In this document: positions 9,132 to 18,459 of the stretch, one piece after another | How the letters are laid out: every line of letters begins with the position of its first letter | How positions within the stretch are numbered: position 1 is the first letter of the stretch | From: Acidihalobacter ferrooxydans | GTDB taxonomy: Bacteria > Pseudomonadota > Gammaproteobacteria > DSM-5130 > Acidihalobacteraceae | DNA length: 64,000 bases | NCBI RefSeq assembly: GCF_001975725.1 | Contig: NZ_CP019434.1 | Coordinates: forward strand, 1,633,486 to 1,697,485 | Reading direction: 5' to 3' | Position numbers and translations under genes: made by a program | Notes under the pieces: generated by a model | Told to the model about the DNA's origin: nothing | Seen by the model: only the letters and a program-made list of their open reading frames with translations | The model's database searches: none

Positions 9132-10523
9132 ATGTCAGGAATTATCAGTTCACCCGGAATCGGCTCAGGTCTGGATATCAACTCGATTGTCTCGAAGCTC
9201 GTCCAGGCTGATTACGGCTCTCAACAAACTCAGATCAAGAATCAGGAATCCACTCTCAATGCTGAGCTGTCGGCTTACGGCAGCATCAACAGCGATGTGT
9301 CCTCGATCAGCGATTCCCTGACTTCATTACAGAATCTGAGCGCGAGTTATGGCGCGTCGTCTTCGGCGTCCGGCGTGGTCTCCGTTGCAACCCAGAGCGG
9401 CGCCGCCCCCGGCAGTTACAATGTCAATGTCACTCAGTTAGCCAGTGCGCAGAGCCTGGCGAGCGCGGATTACAGTTCGCCGACTGCCACGGTCGGTACG
9501 GGAACGTTGACATTTCAGTTTGGCAGTTATGCCAACGGCAGTTTCACGGCCAACAGCAACGCACCGGTTCAGGTCAACATTGACTCCAGCAATAACACGC
9601 TTCAAGGCGTCGCCAATGCGATCAATCAGGCCAATTTCGGTGTCTCCGCCACTATCGTCAATGACGGCAGCGGGTACAAACTGGCCCTGACCTCCAAGAC
9701 AGGATCCAACAACGAACTCAACATTTCTTCTTCCAATTCAAACCTGTCGGCACTGACCTATAACGGAGGCAGCACCGGCATGACTCAAACAGTCGCGTCG
9801 GCCGATGCCAAATTATCGATCAACGGTATCGCGGTCTCGTCCCAGAGCAACACCATCACTGATGCGGTTCAGGGCGTTAATTTCACTTTGGGCGCCACGG
9901 GCTCGGCCACTGTCAGTGTGACGCCAGATACAAACTCAGTAATCAATGCGGTACAGGCTTTTGTCAAGGCATATAACAGCTATGCACAGGACAACAGTAA
10001 ATACAACAGCTACGACAGCAAGACCAAGCAGGCAGGTATTCTGCTGGGCGATGCCACATTGCGGACACTGACCAGTCAGTTGCAAAACGGTGTGGTGAGC
10101 CCAATCGCAGGTGCTCCGGCCAACTATTCCAATCTGATGGCCTTGGGTATCACGGCCAAGTCGGACGGCACACTGAGTCTGAACACCAGTCAATTGACAA
10201 CGGCGCTGAACACGGACTACTCGGGCGTGATCACAGCGCTGCAAGGGGCGGGCAAACAACTTGGCGGCGCGGTCAGCTCGATGACGGGCGCCAATGGCAT
10301 TCTCACCGCTCGCACCAACACCATCAATCAACAATTGACCGGTCTTCAAAACCAGCTTTCGACGCTCAGTACACAAATGCAGCAGCAACAGCAGATGCTT
10401 CTGACACAGTACAATTCGATGGATACACTCGTGGCGAATTTGAAAAATACCGGTAGTTATCTCACCCAGGCGTTGGCCAGCCTGCCGTCCGTGACCAGCA
10501 GTTCAAGCAGCAAAAAAGCCTGA
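9132..10523 (+). CDS. fliD: Filament cap protein FliD (hook-associated protein 2)
   Basis: FliD forms the cap at the filament tip that folds incoming flagellin. The 463-residue protein opens with the FliD_N signature (SPGIGSGLDINSIVSKLVQAD), here starting at residue 7, and ends with a long coiled coil of Leu, Gln and Asn (NQQLTGLQNQLSTLSTQMQQ). The Ser/Ala/Thr-rich centre contains a Flagellin_IN-type repeat around residues 150-200. AGGAAGG lies a few bases before the ATG. It is followed by fliS and fliT; FliT is the export chaperone of FliD. Confidence 0.96.
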   Translation: MSGIISSPGIGSGLDINSIVSKLVQADYGSQQTQIKNQESTLNAELSAYGSINSDVSSISDSLTSLQNLSASYGASSSASGVVSVATQSGAAPGSYNVNVTQLASAQSLASADYSSPTATVGTGTLTFQFGSYANGSFTANSNAPVQVNIDSSNNTLQGVANAINQANFGVSATIVNDGSGYKLALTSKTGSNNELNISSSNSNLSALTYNGGSTGMTQTVASADAKLSINGIAVSSQSNTITDAVQGVNFTLGATGSATVSVTPDTNSVINAVQAFVKAYNSYAQDNSKYNSYDSKTKQAGILLGDATLRTLTSQLQNGVVSPIAGAPANYSNLMALGITAKSDGTLSLNTSQLTTALNTDYSGVITALQGAGKQLGGAVSSMTGANGILTARTNTINQQLTGLQNQLSTLSTQMQQQQQMLLTQYNSMDTLVANLKNTGSYLTQALASLPSVTSSSSSKKA

Positions 10524-10561
10524 ACCATTCCAAATCGACAGTTTGCGAGGGTGTGTAGACG

Positions 10562-10975
10562 ATGATGAATCAGACTCGACGGGCCTTGAGCCAATATCAG
10601 GAAGTAGGAATCGAAAGTTCGATTCTCGAAGCCGACCCCCATGCTGTCATACAACAGCTCATGCAGGGTGTGATCGAATGTCTTTCAACCGCCAAGGGCG
10701 CCATGCAGCGCAATGATGTCGCGCTGAAGGCGAAACGCATCACGCATGCGATCCGCATCATCGATGGGTTGAGGGCTCATCTCGACCATGAGAAAGGGGG
10801 CGAGATCGCGGAAAATCTGGATGCCTTATACGATTACATGAGCCGCCGGCTGGTCGATGCCAACGCGAAAAATGATTTGGTGGCTCTGGATGAGGCGTTT
10901 GGCCTGATGATGGAAATCAAATCCGGTTGGGATGCCATCGATCCCGATCGCAATAAAGAGGCGGTTGCCTCGTGA
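10562..10975 (+). CDS. fliS: Flagellin export chaperone FliS
   Basis: FliS binds the C-terminal helix of flagellin in the cytoplasm and prevents premature polymerisation. The 137-residue, all-helical product contains the family motif ILEADPHAVIQQLMQGVIE and the helix HLDHEKGGEIAENLDALYDYM, the equivalent of the conserved LD...GGEIA.NL..LY.Y segment. Two ATGs are adjacent (10562 and 10565); the first follows GAGGG. The stop TGA overlaps the ATG of fliT, so translation is probably coupled. Confidence 0.94.
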   Translation: MMNQTRRALSQYQEVGIESSILEADPHAVIQQLMQGVIECLSTAKGAMQRNDVALKAKRITHAIRIIDGLRAHLDHEKGGEIAENLDALYDYMSRRLVDANAKNDLVALDEAFGLMMEIKSGWDAIDPDRNKEAVAS

Positions 10976-11310
10976 TGCAAACGCGCGCGAGTCGGGTCGA
11001 TCTCCTGGCAACTCTGATCAGGAATGCCCGGGCGCTGCTGGCTGAGGCAGCCCGCGTGTCGGATTGGGAATCATTGCTCGCAAGGGAGGAAAAATTGCGG
11101 CATGAGCTTTCCGCCGTGCTCGCGGATCCCATACAGTCTGAGGAGGTGGCGGCTGTACGCATAGCCTTGCAGGAATTGCTGGCACTTAATCAGCAAACGG
11201 TGGCGATCATTGAAAATCGGATGAACGAAGCATCCAGTGCCTTACAACACGTTTCGCTGGTTCAACGCGCGGCTCAGGCCTATGGGCATACAGCAAACTG
11301 CTCACCCTAG
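10975..11310 (+). CDS. fliT: FliT-like flagellar export chaperone
   Basis: This short helical protein (111 residues) in the position just after fliS fits FliT, the chaperone of the cap protein FliD; in enterics it also restrains FlhDC, which is absent here. Direct sequence identity to enteric FliT is weak, so the call rests on length, helical heptads (RIALQELLALNQQTVAIIENR) and gene order. The start ATG overlaps the fliS stop as TGATG. The stop codon TAG is the first part of a palindromic repeat element (11307-11473), so the last residues (HTANCSP) may have been changed by that element's arrival. Confidence 0.72.
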   Translation: MQTRASRVDLLATLIRNARALLAEAARVSDWESLLAREEKLRHELSAVLADPIQSEEVAAVRIALQELLALNQQTVAIIENRMNEASSALQHVSLVQRAAQAYGHTANCSP

Positions 11311-11473
11311 GAGCCTGTCGGACCTGGAAAGAATCGGCTGCGGCGATGGGATAATGGGCCCACACCTCGCTCTTTTTCGTCGAATAGAACCACTATTGCC
11401 CTCAAAAGAGCGAGAAACTGGTCTCCATTCCCACTCGCCTCGCTTCGATCCTCCAAGTCCGACAGGCTCCTAG
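11307..11473. repeat. Palindromic repeat, family 1, copy A (MITE-like)
   Basis: CTAGGAGCCTGTCGGAC at 11307-11323 is repeated in perfect inverted form as GTCCGACAGGCTCCTAG at 11457-11473. A nested inverted repeat lies inside: CTCGCTCTTTT (11366-11376) with AAAAGAGCGAG (11404-11414). The left part, including GAAAGAATCGGCTGCGGCG, recurs almost unchanged at 50502-50602. The left end supplies the fliT stop codon. No protein is encoded. From here to the next gene (11474-11665) the only further items are an end-like remnant (AACAGGCTCCTA near 11587) and a weak promoter-like site. Confidence 0.85.
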
Positions 11474-11572
11474 CGCCTCTCCATAGAGCCCGGCTGTGAG
11501 GATGCCAGCGGATTGAGCATGATCCTTGCCTAAATCAGGGTGACGCGCCGGATGCTTTAATTCTTCGATTTT

Positions 11573-11603
11573 TTGTGAAGCAGCAGAACAGGCTCCTATA
11601 CTT
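11573..11603 (+). promoter_or_regulatory. Weak sigma-70-like promoter before the PilZ gene
   Basis: TATACT at 11598-11603 resembles a -10 box, with TTGTGA at 11573-11578 as a poor -35 at 19-base spacing. It lies about 60 bases before the next ATG. This is only a suggestion from motif similarity. Confidence 0.25.
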
Positions 11604-11665
11604 ATTGAAGTCCTCGGGCTGGCAGATTCAGGTGCATCGCCAAAAAACGGTTATGCTTGAAAGCA

Positions 11666-12241
11666 ATGGACAAAACAGATAAGACACTTGGCGATCGCAT
11701 CGTTTATCGAGGGCGTTTGCCGTTGATGTGGACGTCGGCGCAAGCCGAGCCTACGCAAGCAGATTTGGCCACGATGAATGAGACAAACGCCACCCTGCTG
11801 AAAGTGTTCCTGGCTCTCGATGAAATGCCGACGGAGAGCGCTGATGGTAATTCCGAGCTTCAGCAAGCCTATTTCAGACTCGATGCGAAGCTCAATCTCC
11901 TCCTCGATCTCATTGGCGAAATGCTCACTCGGCAGAAGGCGTTGCCAGCAGTCCATGATTTTGCGTTGTCCGAATTGGGACTTGTCTGGTTCGAGAAAAA
12001 TGCTCAAACACGACCTGCGGAAGGCGGAGAAAATGCATATGTCGAGCTGTATCTCAAACCGGATTTTCCGCGCCCCGTCAGGTTTTTTACCCGTCTCGGA
12101 ATCAAGGCGGCGTCGGATCAGGGCGTGCAGTTAGCCGGTCGCTTTAGCGGCATGAGCGAAGAGGTGCGCGATGCCTTGGCGAAACTCATATTCCGCCAGC
12201 ACCGGAGAATGGTGGCAAACCGTCACGGAACAGATTCTTGA
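11666..12241 (+). CDS. Probable atypical PilZ (tPilZ) c-di-GMP receptor family protein
   Basis: The 191-residue cytoplasmic product resembles the atypical PilZ proteins found between fliT and fleQ in other gammaproteobacteria. These have a helical insert between the two halves of a beta barrel. Visible features are an opening strand (IVYRGRLPLMW), a helical stretch (LDAKLNLLLDLIGEMLTRQK) and C-terminal beta segments (ENAYVELYLKP). The canonical RxxxR and DxSxxG c-di-GMP motifs are not apparent, which fits the atypical class but leaves nucleotide binding unproven. The ATG at 11666 is chosen over the TTG at 11657. A link to the flagellar regulon is inferred from position. Confidence 0.55.
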   Translation: MDKTDKTLGDRIVYRGRLPLMWTSAQAEPTQADLATMNETNATLLKVFLALDEMPTESADGNSELQQAYFRLDAKLNLLLDLIGEMLTRQKALPAVHDFALSELGLVWFEKNAQTRPAEGGENAYVELYLKPDFPRPVRFFTRLGIKAASDQGVQLAGRFSGMSEEVRDALAKLIFRQHRRMVANRHGTDS

Positions 12242-12373
12242 CGCTGTGCTTTGTAATAACCGGGGGCATGCGTTGGAATTTTGACATCTGCATGGTTCTG
12301 CTGCATGCTCCTGTCTGGGGCGTTCGGGGCCGCCCATCGTTACTGAATAGCCGAAGAGCAAGAATCAACAATA

Positions 12374-13792
12374 ATGAGTTCAGCGCAACCCATCATTCTG
12401 GATCAGAAGCGTCCATTGGTTCGCATTGTCGAGCAGTCTGAACCTCGCCTGCTGCGATTGCGCGCCATTCTCGAATTCCTCGGTTTCCGGGTCGAGCCCT
12501 GGACAGAGCAGGGTGAAGCGCCCGCGCTCATTGTGGTCAGTACTCTGAGCGGGAATGGTGATTCGCAACAAACGCTCGCCACGATCAGCCGTTCCGATAA
12601 CGCCTCGCGAACCATCCTGCTCGGCGCGGCTCCGGCCACCATCGATCAGGAGCGCCTCGGTGCCCGGTGCGACTGGCCTCTCAATGCCGAGACCTTCATG
12701 CTCACGCTCGAACAGGTGCTGGCAGCACAAAAGCCGCCCGGCGACCGTATCGCATCACCAGCGTCCGGCCGTTTGAATCGTATGCTGGTTGGGCGAAGCC
12801 CGGCGATACAGGAGCTGCGCAGGCTTATCGAACAGGTGGCAGGAACCGAGGCCAGTGTTCTGATTCAGGGCGAAACAGGCACCGGCAAGGAAGTGGTCGC
12901 CGCAGCGATTCATGCATTATCCGGTCGTGTCACGCATCCTTTCGTGGCCGTCAACTGCGGCGCGATCCCGGCCGATCTGCTGGAAAGCGAACTGTTTGGT
13001 CATGAGAAAGGCGCTTTTACCGGCGCGATCACCGCCCGTCAGGGGCGGTTCGAACTGGCCGGAGGAGGTACGCTGTTTCTCGACGAGATCGGCGACATGC
13101 CCCTGCCGATGCAGGTAAAACTGCTCCGCGTCCTGCAAGAGAGAAGCTTCGAGCGCGTTGGCAGCAACAAAAGCATCGAGGCCGATGTACGCATCATCGC
13201 GGCCACCCATCGCGATCTGGAAGAAGAAATCACGGCAGGGCGTTTCCGCGAAGATCTCTATTACAGACTCAATGTCTTTCCAATCGAAATACCGCCGCTG
13301 CGGGAGCGCCGCGAAGATCTCGTCCTGCTGACAGAGCACATCGCCGCCAAGCTCGAACGCGAAGGCCGGGGCGGCGTGCGGATCACGCCGGCCGCCCATG
13401 AAGTGCTGCGCCGCTATGAATGGCCCGGCAATGTGCGCGAACTGGCCAATCTGGTGGAGCGGCTTTCGATTCTTGCGCCGGACGGTGTGGCGGAACTACA
13501 CGACTTGCCCCGGCGCATTCTCGATCGGGTCGGGATCGCGCCGCCGCCTGCCGCTGGCAATGCCGCGCCGGAAGCACCCTCTGCTTCGTTGATGAGTGGC
13601 TTGCCTGAAGAGGGGATTGATCTGCGGGACTATCTTGGTCAACTCGAAATCGCCTTTATCCGTCAGGCGCTGGAGGAGGCTGGTGGCGTTGTCGCGCATG
13701 CGGCGGAACGGCTGCGCATGCGTCGAACCACGCTGGTAGAGAAAATGCGCAAATGGGATATTCAACGCCTGGACGAATCCGCAGAAGTATAA
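12374..13792 (+). CDS. fleQ: Flagellar master regulator FleQ, sigma-54 activator
   Basis: FleQ/FlrA activates sigma-54 flagellar promoters and in Pseudomonas also binds c-di-GMP. The 472-residue protein has an N-terminal FleQ-type receiver-like domain without the usual phosphoacceptor Asp pattern. Its AAA+ domain carries Walker A GETGTGKE near residue 166, GAFTGA at 213-218 and the Walker B region [10 protein letters not shown] Fis-type helix-turn-helix ([19 protein letters not shown]) closes the protein. Upstream, TTGACA (12281) and CATGCT (12304) at 17-base spacing are a poor housekeeping-promoter candidate. The 132-base gap before the ATG holds nothing else recognisable. Confidence 0.93.
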   Translation: MSSAQPIILDQKRPLVRIVEQSEPRLLRLRAILEFLGFRVEPWTEQGEAPALIVVSTLSGNGDSQQTLATISRSDNASRTILLGAAPATIDQERLGARCDWPLNAETFMLTLEQVLAAQKPPGDRIASPASGRLNRMLVGRSPAIQELRRLIEQVAGTEASVLIQGETGTGKEVVAAAIHALSGRVTHPFVAVNCGAIPADLLESELFGHEKGAFTGAITARQGRFELAGGGTLFLDEIGDMPLPMQVKLLRVLQERSFERVGSNKSIEADVRIIAATHRDLEEEITAGRFREDLYYRLNVFPIEIPPLRERREDLVLLTEHIAAKLEREGRGGVRITPAAHEVLRRYEWPGNVRELANLVERLSILAPDGVAELHDLPRRILDRVGIAPPPAAGNAAPEAPSASLMSGLPEEGIDLRDYLGQLEIAFIRQALEEAGGVVAHAAERLRMRRTTLVEKMRKWDIQRLDESAEV

Positions 13793-13821
13793 GTACGCGC
13801 CCCAGCCGGTCGGTAGGAATC

Positions 13822-15030
13822 ATGGAACAGAAGCCAGCGAAGCCGCTCACCGCCGGGACGGAGGATTCGATTGAGGCGCGCGAGCGCGCCTTGGCAGAGG
13901 CATTCGATGCCTTCAATCGTCTATCGGCTGACCTGGCCAGATCCTATCGCGAACTCGAACAGCGGGTCGAACAGCTCAGCGAAGAGCTCGCCGCCGCCCG
14001 CTCCGAACGTCTGATACAGTTGGCCGAGAAAGAACGCCTCGCCAATCGTCTGAGTCAGTTGCTAGAGGCGCTCCCGGGCGCGGTCGTCGTGACGGATGCC
14101 CGCAACATCGTACGCGAGGCTAATCCGGCGGCACTGGAATTTTTTGGTCTGCCGCTGCTAGGCACGAGCTGGAATGCGGTCATGCAATCACACTTTGCCG
14201 AAGGCGATGCCGACAGCGGCGAAGTCAAGCTCATCGACGGCCGTCGACTGAGTTTGACGCGGCGCAGTCTGGCCCCCGAGCCCGGCCAGATCTGGCTACT
14301 GCAGGATGTGACCGAGACCCGCGCCTTGCAAACCCAGCTTGACCGGCATCAGCGGCTGGCAGCCATGGGTGAGATGGTGGCCGGTTTGGCGCATCAGATC
14401 CGCACGCCGCTCGCTTCGGTGCTGCTGTATCTGTCACATCTCGAACAGAAAAAGCTGGAGCCTGAGCCCCGGGAGCGAATTCTGGGTCGGATCCGGGGCA
14501 GAGTGCTGTATCTGGAAAACATGATCGGTGACATGCTGCAATTTGCACGCGGCGGCGAGGCCGAACGCGCTCAGTGCGCGCTGGCCACGCTGATCGCCGA
14601 ATTCGAGGACATGCTCGCCGTGCCGTTGCGGGATGCCGGCGCCACACTAGTGATAGCCTGGGCAGATCCCGCGCTCCGGCAGGCCACTGTGGCCTGCCAA
14701 CGCTCAGCCCTGGTCGGAGCCATGCTCAATTTGGCCACCAACGCGATCAGTGCGGGCGGACCAGGGGTGGCGCTACGACTTGGAATCGCTATGCCAACGC
14801 CGCAATCGTTGAGACTCAGTCTGGAAGACGATGGCCCCGGAATCGATCCGGCGATCGCAGAGCGAATCTTCGAGCCATTTTTTACCACCAGCACTCAGGG
14901 TACCGGGCTTGGGCTGCCGGTGGTTCGGGCGGTCATGGATGCGCACGCCGGTGAAGTGCGAGTGGAGCCGGCGAGGCATCTGACCGGCGCCCGGTTCACC
15001 CTGGAGTTGCCGACCGCGCCCGAATCATGA
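13822..15030 (+). CDS. fleS: Flagellar sensor histidine kinase FleS/FlrB
   Basis: This cytoplasmic kinase phosphorylates FleR to start class III transcription. The 402-residue protein has an N-terminal coiled coil, a PAS domain (around LPGAVVVTDARNIVREANP), a dimerisation/phosphoacceptor helix with GLAHQIRTPLASVLLY (His191), and an ATPase domain with the G boxes DDGPGIDP and GTGLGLPVV. There is no membrane segment, as in other FleS proteins. The ATG at 13822 follows TAGGAAT and removes a 23-residue N-terminal extension of the open frame that overlaps fleQ. It is followed after 16 bases by its partner fleR. Confidence 0.92.
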   Translation: MEQKPAKPLTAGTEDSIEARERALAEAFDAFNRLSADLARSYRELEQRVEQLSEELAAARSERLIQLAEKERLANRLSQLLEALPGAVVVTDARNIVREANPAALEFFGLPLLGTSWNAVMQSHFAEGDADSGEVKLIDGRRLSLTRRSLAPEPGQIWLLQDVTETRALQTQLDRHQRLAAMGEMVAGLAHQIRTPLASVLLYLSHLEQKKLEPEPRERILGRIRGRVLYLENMIGDMLQFARGGEAERAQCALATLIAEFEDMLAVPLRDAGATLVIAWADPALRQATVACQRSALVGAMLNLATNAISAGGPGVALRLGIAMPTPQSLRLSLEDDGPGIDPAIAERIFEPFFTTSTQGTGLGLPVVRAVMDAHAGEVRVEPARHLTGARFTLELPTAPES

Positions 15031-15046
15031 AGAGGATGAATCCACC

Positions 15047-16378
15047 ATGAGCGACAGACTGGCGGTTTTGGTCGTGGAAGACGATCTCGATCTGAGGGAA
15101 GCCTTGTGCGACACATTGACTCTGGCCGGTTTCGAGACCCTGGCGGCCAGTGACGGGCGCGAGGCGCTGGCTATGCTGTCCCGGGAGGAGATCGGGCTGG
15201 TCGTGACCGACGTGCAGATGGCCCCCATGAATGGTAATGCCTTGCTTGAGCGCATCACAGCCGCCCATGCGGGCATTCCCGTCGTGATGATGACCGCCTA
15301 CGGGACCATCCGGAAAGCGGTCGAGGCGATGCGTAATGGCGCGTCGGATTATCTGGTCAAACCCTTCGAGGCCTCGGTGCTGGTCGAAATGGTCAGCCGG
15401 CTCTTGCCAGAGGTGGAGGAGGAGGGTGATCTGGTCGCCGAAGATCCGCGTACCCGGGAACTGGCGGCTATGGCATTGCGGGTGGCCGAATCGGAGGCCA
15501 CGGTCATGATCACCGGCGCTTCCGGCAGCGGCAAGGAAGTGTTCGCCCGTCATATTCATCGGCATTCCCGCCGCGCCGAAGGGCCCTTTCTGGCCATCAA
15601 CTGCGCCGCTATTCCGGAGAATATGCTCGAAGCCATGTTGTTCGGATACGAAAAAGGAGCTTTTACAGGCGCTCACGAAGCACGACCGGGAAAATTCGAG
15701 CAGGCGCATGGCGGAACCTTGTTGTTGGACGAAATTTCGGAAATGGCACTCGGCCTTCAAGCCAAGCTTTTGCGTGTACTGCAGGAACGTGAGGTCGAGC
15801 GGCTCGGGGGGAAGAAGCCGGTTGCGCTTGACGTGCGGGTGCTGGCAACTTCCAACTGCCATATGCAAGAAGAAGTGGCCGCGGGCCGCTTCCGCGAAGA
15901 CCTCTACTACCGTCTGAACGTGTTCCCCCTTCATCTGCCCGCGCTGCAAGAGCGGCCGGGCGACATCCTTCCCTTGGCCAGGCGACTCTCCATCCGCCAT
16001 TCCAACGGCCGCGTCCGCTTGTCGGCCGAAGCGGAGCAGAAGCTGTTGGCACATTCCTGGCCGGGCAATGTGCGCGAACTCGATAACGTGATACAGCGCG
16101 CCCTGATTCTGCGCCGGAGCGACGAAATCCAGGCGCAAGACATCTATTTCGAGACAGTAGGCGTCGGAACCATGACGGATGAGGCGGCACCGACGTCCAG
16201 GGATACGACTCCCGGGCTGGGCGAGGATTTGCGTCGACGCGAAAACGAGCTCATCCTCGAAACATTGCGTGCGGCCAATGGTAACCGCAAGCAGGTGGCG
16301 GAACATCTGGGTATCAGCCCGCGCACGCTGCGCTACAAGCTGGCGAAGCTGCGCGAGGCGGGCGTTTCGATTCCGTGA
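15047..16378 (+). CDS. fleR: Flagellar response regulator FleR/FlrC, sigma-54 activator
   Basis: FleR, phosphorylated by FleS, activates sigma-54 promoters for late basal-body and hook genes. The 443-residue protein has a receiver domain with acidic pair Glu11-Asp12, phosphoacceptor Asp55 and Lys105 (DYLVKPFE). The AAA+ domain carries [14 protein letters not shown] near residue 204 and [11 protein letters not shown]-terminal Fis-type helix-turn-helix follows ([20 protein letters not shown]). GAAGAGGATG lies upstream of the ATG. A sigma-54 promoter begins four bases after the stop, so the operon changes here to structural genes. Confidence 0.94.
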   Translation: MSDRLAVLVVEDDLDLREALCDTLTLAGFETLAASDGREALAMLSREEIGLVVTDVQMAPMNGNALLERITAAHAGIPVVMMTAYGTIRKAVEAMRNGASDYLVKPFEASVLVEMVSRLLPEVEEEGDLVAEDPRTRELAAMALRVAESEATVMITGASGSGKEVFARHIHRHSRRAEGPFLAINCAAIPENMLEAMLFGYEKGAFTGAHEARPGKFEQAHGGTLLLDEISEMALGLQAKLLRVLQEREVERLGGKKPVALDVRVLATSNCHMQEEVAAGRFREDLYYRLNVFPLHLPALQERPGDILPLARRLSIRHSNGRVRLSAEAEQKLLAHSWPGNVRELDNVIQRALILRRSDEIQAQDIYFETVGVGTMTDEAAPTSRDTTPGLGEDLRRRENELILETLRAANGNRKQVAEHLGISPRTLRYKLAKLREAGVSIP

Positions 16379-16381
16379 TGA

Positions 16382-16397
16382 TGGCCTCGTTATTGCA
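16382..16397 (+). promoter_or_regulatory. Sigma-54 promoter of the fliE-fliJ operon
   Basis: TGGCCTCGTTATTGCA matches TGGCAC-N5-TTGCA, with the invariant GG (16383-16384) and GC (16395-16396) exactly 12 bases apart. It lies between fleR and fliE, about 50 bases before the fliE ATG, where FleQ/FleR-controlled promoters are expected. Confidence 0.87.
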
Positions 16398-16446
16398 TAT
16401 GTGAAGATTGCAGAGTTCCGGCAACGACGTGGAACAGGTGACTGGC

Positions 16447-16773
16447 ATGAGTGGAACCGACATCAATCAAGTACTGGCGCAGATGCGGGCGATGGCCGCT
16501 GCCGCCGAAGGGAACAAGACATCGCCGGCTGCCGCAAGCGATGCCGGCAAGCCCGATTTCGGCAAGTTGCTGGAAGAGTCAATCAACAAAGTGAACGAAG
16601 CCCAGCAGCATGCCGGCAATCTTGCCCTGAGTTTCGAGGCGGGCAATCCCAATGTGAATCTTGGTGAAGTGATGGTAGCCTTGCAGAAAGCCAGCCTGTC
16701 TTTCGAAGCCATGACTCAGGTGCGCAACAAGCTGGTGTCTGCGTATCAGGAAGTCATGAACATGCAAGTCTGA
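16447..16773 (+). CDS. fliE: Flagellar hook-basal body protein FliE
   Basis: FliE joins the MS ring to the rod and is the first substrate of the export gate. The 108-residue product contains the family C-terminal signature with LGEVMVALQKASLSFEAM followed by QVRNKLVSAYQEVMNMQV. The ATG at 16447 gives the usual FliE length; a TTG at 16408 would add 13 residues but sits too close to the sigma-54 promoter. It is followed by fliF after 18 bases. Confidence 0.94.
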   Translation: MSGTDINQVLAQMRAMAAAAEGNKTSPAAASDAGKPDFGKLLEESINKVNEAQQHAGNLALSFEAGNPNVNLGEVMVALQKASLSFEAMTQVRNKLVSAYQEVMNMQV

Positions 16774-16791
16774 CGCGCTGGCGCGGCCGCA

Positions 16792-18459
16792 ATGGCTCTC
16801 ATCGACCCTCAGCGCCTGAAGGCTCAGTTCGAGGCGTTTTCCAAGCTGCCGATGCTGCGCCAGTTCGGCCTGCTGGCCGGGCTGGCAGCCAGCGTGGCTT
16901 TGGGCACAGCCATCGTGCTGTGGTCACAACAGCCCAATTACGATCTGCTGTTCGGCGGTTTGTCATCCAAGGATGCCGAGCAGGTGACCAGCGCCTTGCG
17001 CCGCGCCAGCATTCCCTATCGGGTCGATCCTGGCACCGGCGCCATTCTGGTGCCGGCTGGCGATGTCTATCGCGCCCGTCTCAAGCTGGCCGGTGATGGG
17101 CTACCCAAGGGGACCGCCAATCCCATGTCGCTGCTGACCAAGAATCAGGGAGCGTTTGGCTTCAGCGAATTCATGCAGAAGGTGCAGTATCAGCAGGCCC
17201 TCCAACTTGAACTGGAACGGACCATCGCCAGCCTCGACAGCGTCCAGAGCGACCGGATTCATTTAGCCATTCCCAAGCAATCGGTGTTCATCGAGAACAG
17301 CCCCCGACCCACCGCATCGGTGCTGGTGAACCTGTATCAGGGACGCACACTGAGTTCCGAGCAGGTGCAAGGTATTGTCCATCTGGTCGCCTCAAGTGTG
17401 CCCGGACTCTCTGCCAAAAACGTCACGGTGGTCGATCAGAACGGCAATCTGCTGACCGGCAACCAGTCGCCCACGTCGCCCAATGGCGCCGCCCTGAGCA
17501 CCGCGCAATATGACATGGCGCGACGTTTGGACCGGCTCTACGAGCGCCGGATCAAGAACATTCTGGTGCCGATAGTGGGCTCCGGCGGTGTCCGGGCGCA
17601 GGTCGATACTTCACTGGATTATTCGCTGATCGACACGACATCTCAGACCTACAACCCCAAGGATCAGGTGGTACGCAGCCAGCAGCTCACCGACAATCGC
17701 CGCTGGGGCCAAATCAAGCAGGGGGCCGTGCCTGGTGCGTTGACCAACCAGCCGCCGCCGGCCGGCGTACCGGCCAATCAATCGGTCAATCAACCGGGCG
17801 TGACCGCGGTCAAGCCGGGGACCCAGCCCCCCTTGCTGCAGGAAAACAAGAGCAGCACCCAGAATTACGAGATCGGTCAGACGATTCAGCATATCCAACC
17901 GGCGCCAGGTGTAGTCAAGCGGTTGTCTGTGGCGGTGGTGGTTGATTATCAGACGGCCAAGGGCCCCAAAGGCACCGTGATCAGCAAGCCGCTATCCAAG
18001 CAGGAGTTGACCAATATCACCAGCCTGGTCAAAGAGGCGGTTGGATTCAATGCCGCCCGCGGCGATACGGTGAATGTGGTCAATGCCCCCTTCAAGCAGG
18101 CAGCTGCATTGCCCGCGGTAGGCGCTCCTCCAATCTGGCAGCAAGCCTGGGTGCAACAACTCGCCAAGGAGATACTGGGCGCCTTGGGCATTGCGCTGCT
18201 GGTCTTCGGCGTCTTGCGGCCGGTCATGCGCAGTCTGGCGGGAACCGCTGCAAAGGGTGACGGGCAAACAGACGAGGCCGAGGTGGATATGGCGGCACGC
18301 GAAGAGGCAGGTGAACTCGGCGAAGATCGCGTCAGTCTGAGTCCGCGCGCGACCGCCGCGGATGCCTATGAGACGAACCTCACGGCTGCACGGCAGCTGA
18401 CCCAGGCCGATCCCAAGCGGGTGGCGCAGGTTGTCAAAGCCTGGATGCAGGAAGAATGA
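16792..18459 (+). CDS. fliF: Flagellar MS-ring protein FliF
   Basis: FliF forms the membrane MS ring on which the switch and rod assemble. The 555-residue protein has a first membrane helix at about residues 24-43 (LLAGLAASVALGTAIVLW) and a second near 461-479 (ILGALGIALLVFGVLRPVM). Between them are the ring-building motifs, including YQQALQLELERTIASLDSV and the IHLAIPKQSVF segment. The cytoplasmic C-terminus (RVAQVVKAWMQEE) is the FliG-binding tail. The stop overlaps the fliG ATG, indicating coupled translation. Confidence 0.96.
   Translation: MALIDPQRLKAQFEAFSKLPMLRQFGLLAGLAASVALGTAIVLWSQQPNYDLLFGGLSSKDAEQVTSALRRASIPYRVDPGTGAILVPAGDVYRARLKLAGDGLPKGTANPMSLLTKNQGAFGFSEFMQKVQYQQALQLELERTIASLDSVQSDRIHLAIPKQSVFIENSPRPTASVLVNLYQGRTLSSEQVQGIVHLVASSVPGLSAKNVTVVDQNGNLLTGNQSPTSPNGAALSTAQYDMARRLDRLYERRIKNILVPIVGSGGVRAQVDTSLDYSLIDTTSQTYNPKDQVVRSQQLTDNRRWGQIKQGAVPGALTNQPPPAGVPANQSVNQPGVTAVKPGTQPPLLQENKSSTQNYEIGQTIQHIQPAPGVVKRLSVAVVVDYQTAKGPKGTVISKPLSKQELTNITSLVKEAVGFNAARGDTVNVVNAPFKQAAALPAVGAPPIWQQAWVQQLAKEILGALGIALLVFGVLRPVMRSLAGTAAKGDGQTDEAEVDMAAREEAGELGEDRVSLSPRATAADAYETNLTAARQLTQADPKRVAQVVKAWMQEE

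Noticed and set aside
7853-9181. Long open frame on the minus strand (442 codons)
   Set aside because: It lies opposite fliC and flaG, which are certain; no recognisable domain.
11624-11640. Possible sigma-54 site before the atypical PilZ gene (TGGCAGATTCAGGTGC)
   Set aside because: The GG-GC spacing is one base too long.
14996-16306. Long open frame on the minus strand (436 codons)
   Set aside because: Antisense to fleR; no recognisable domain.
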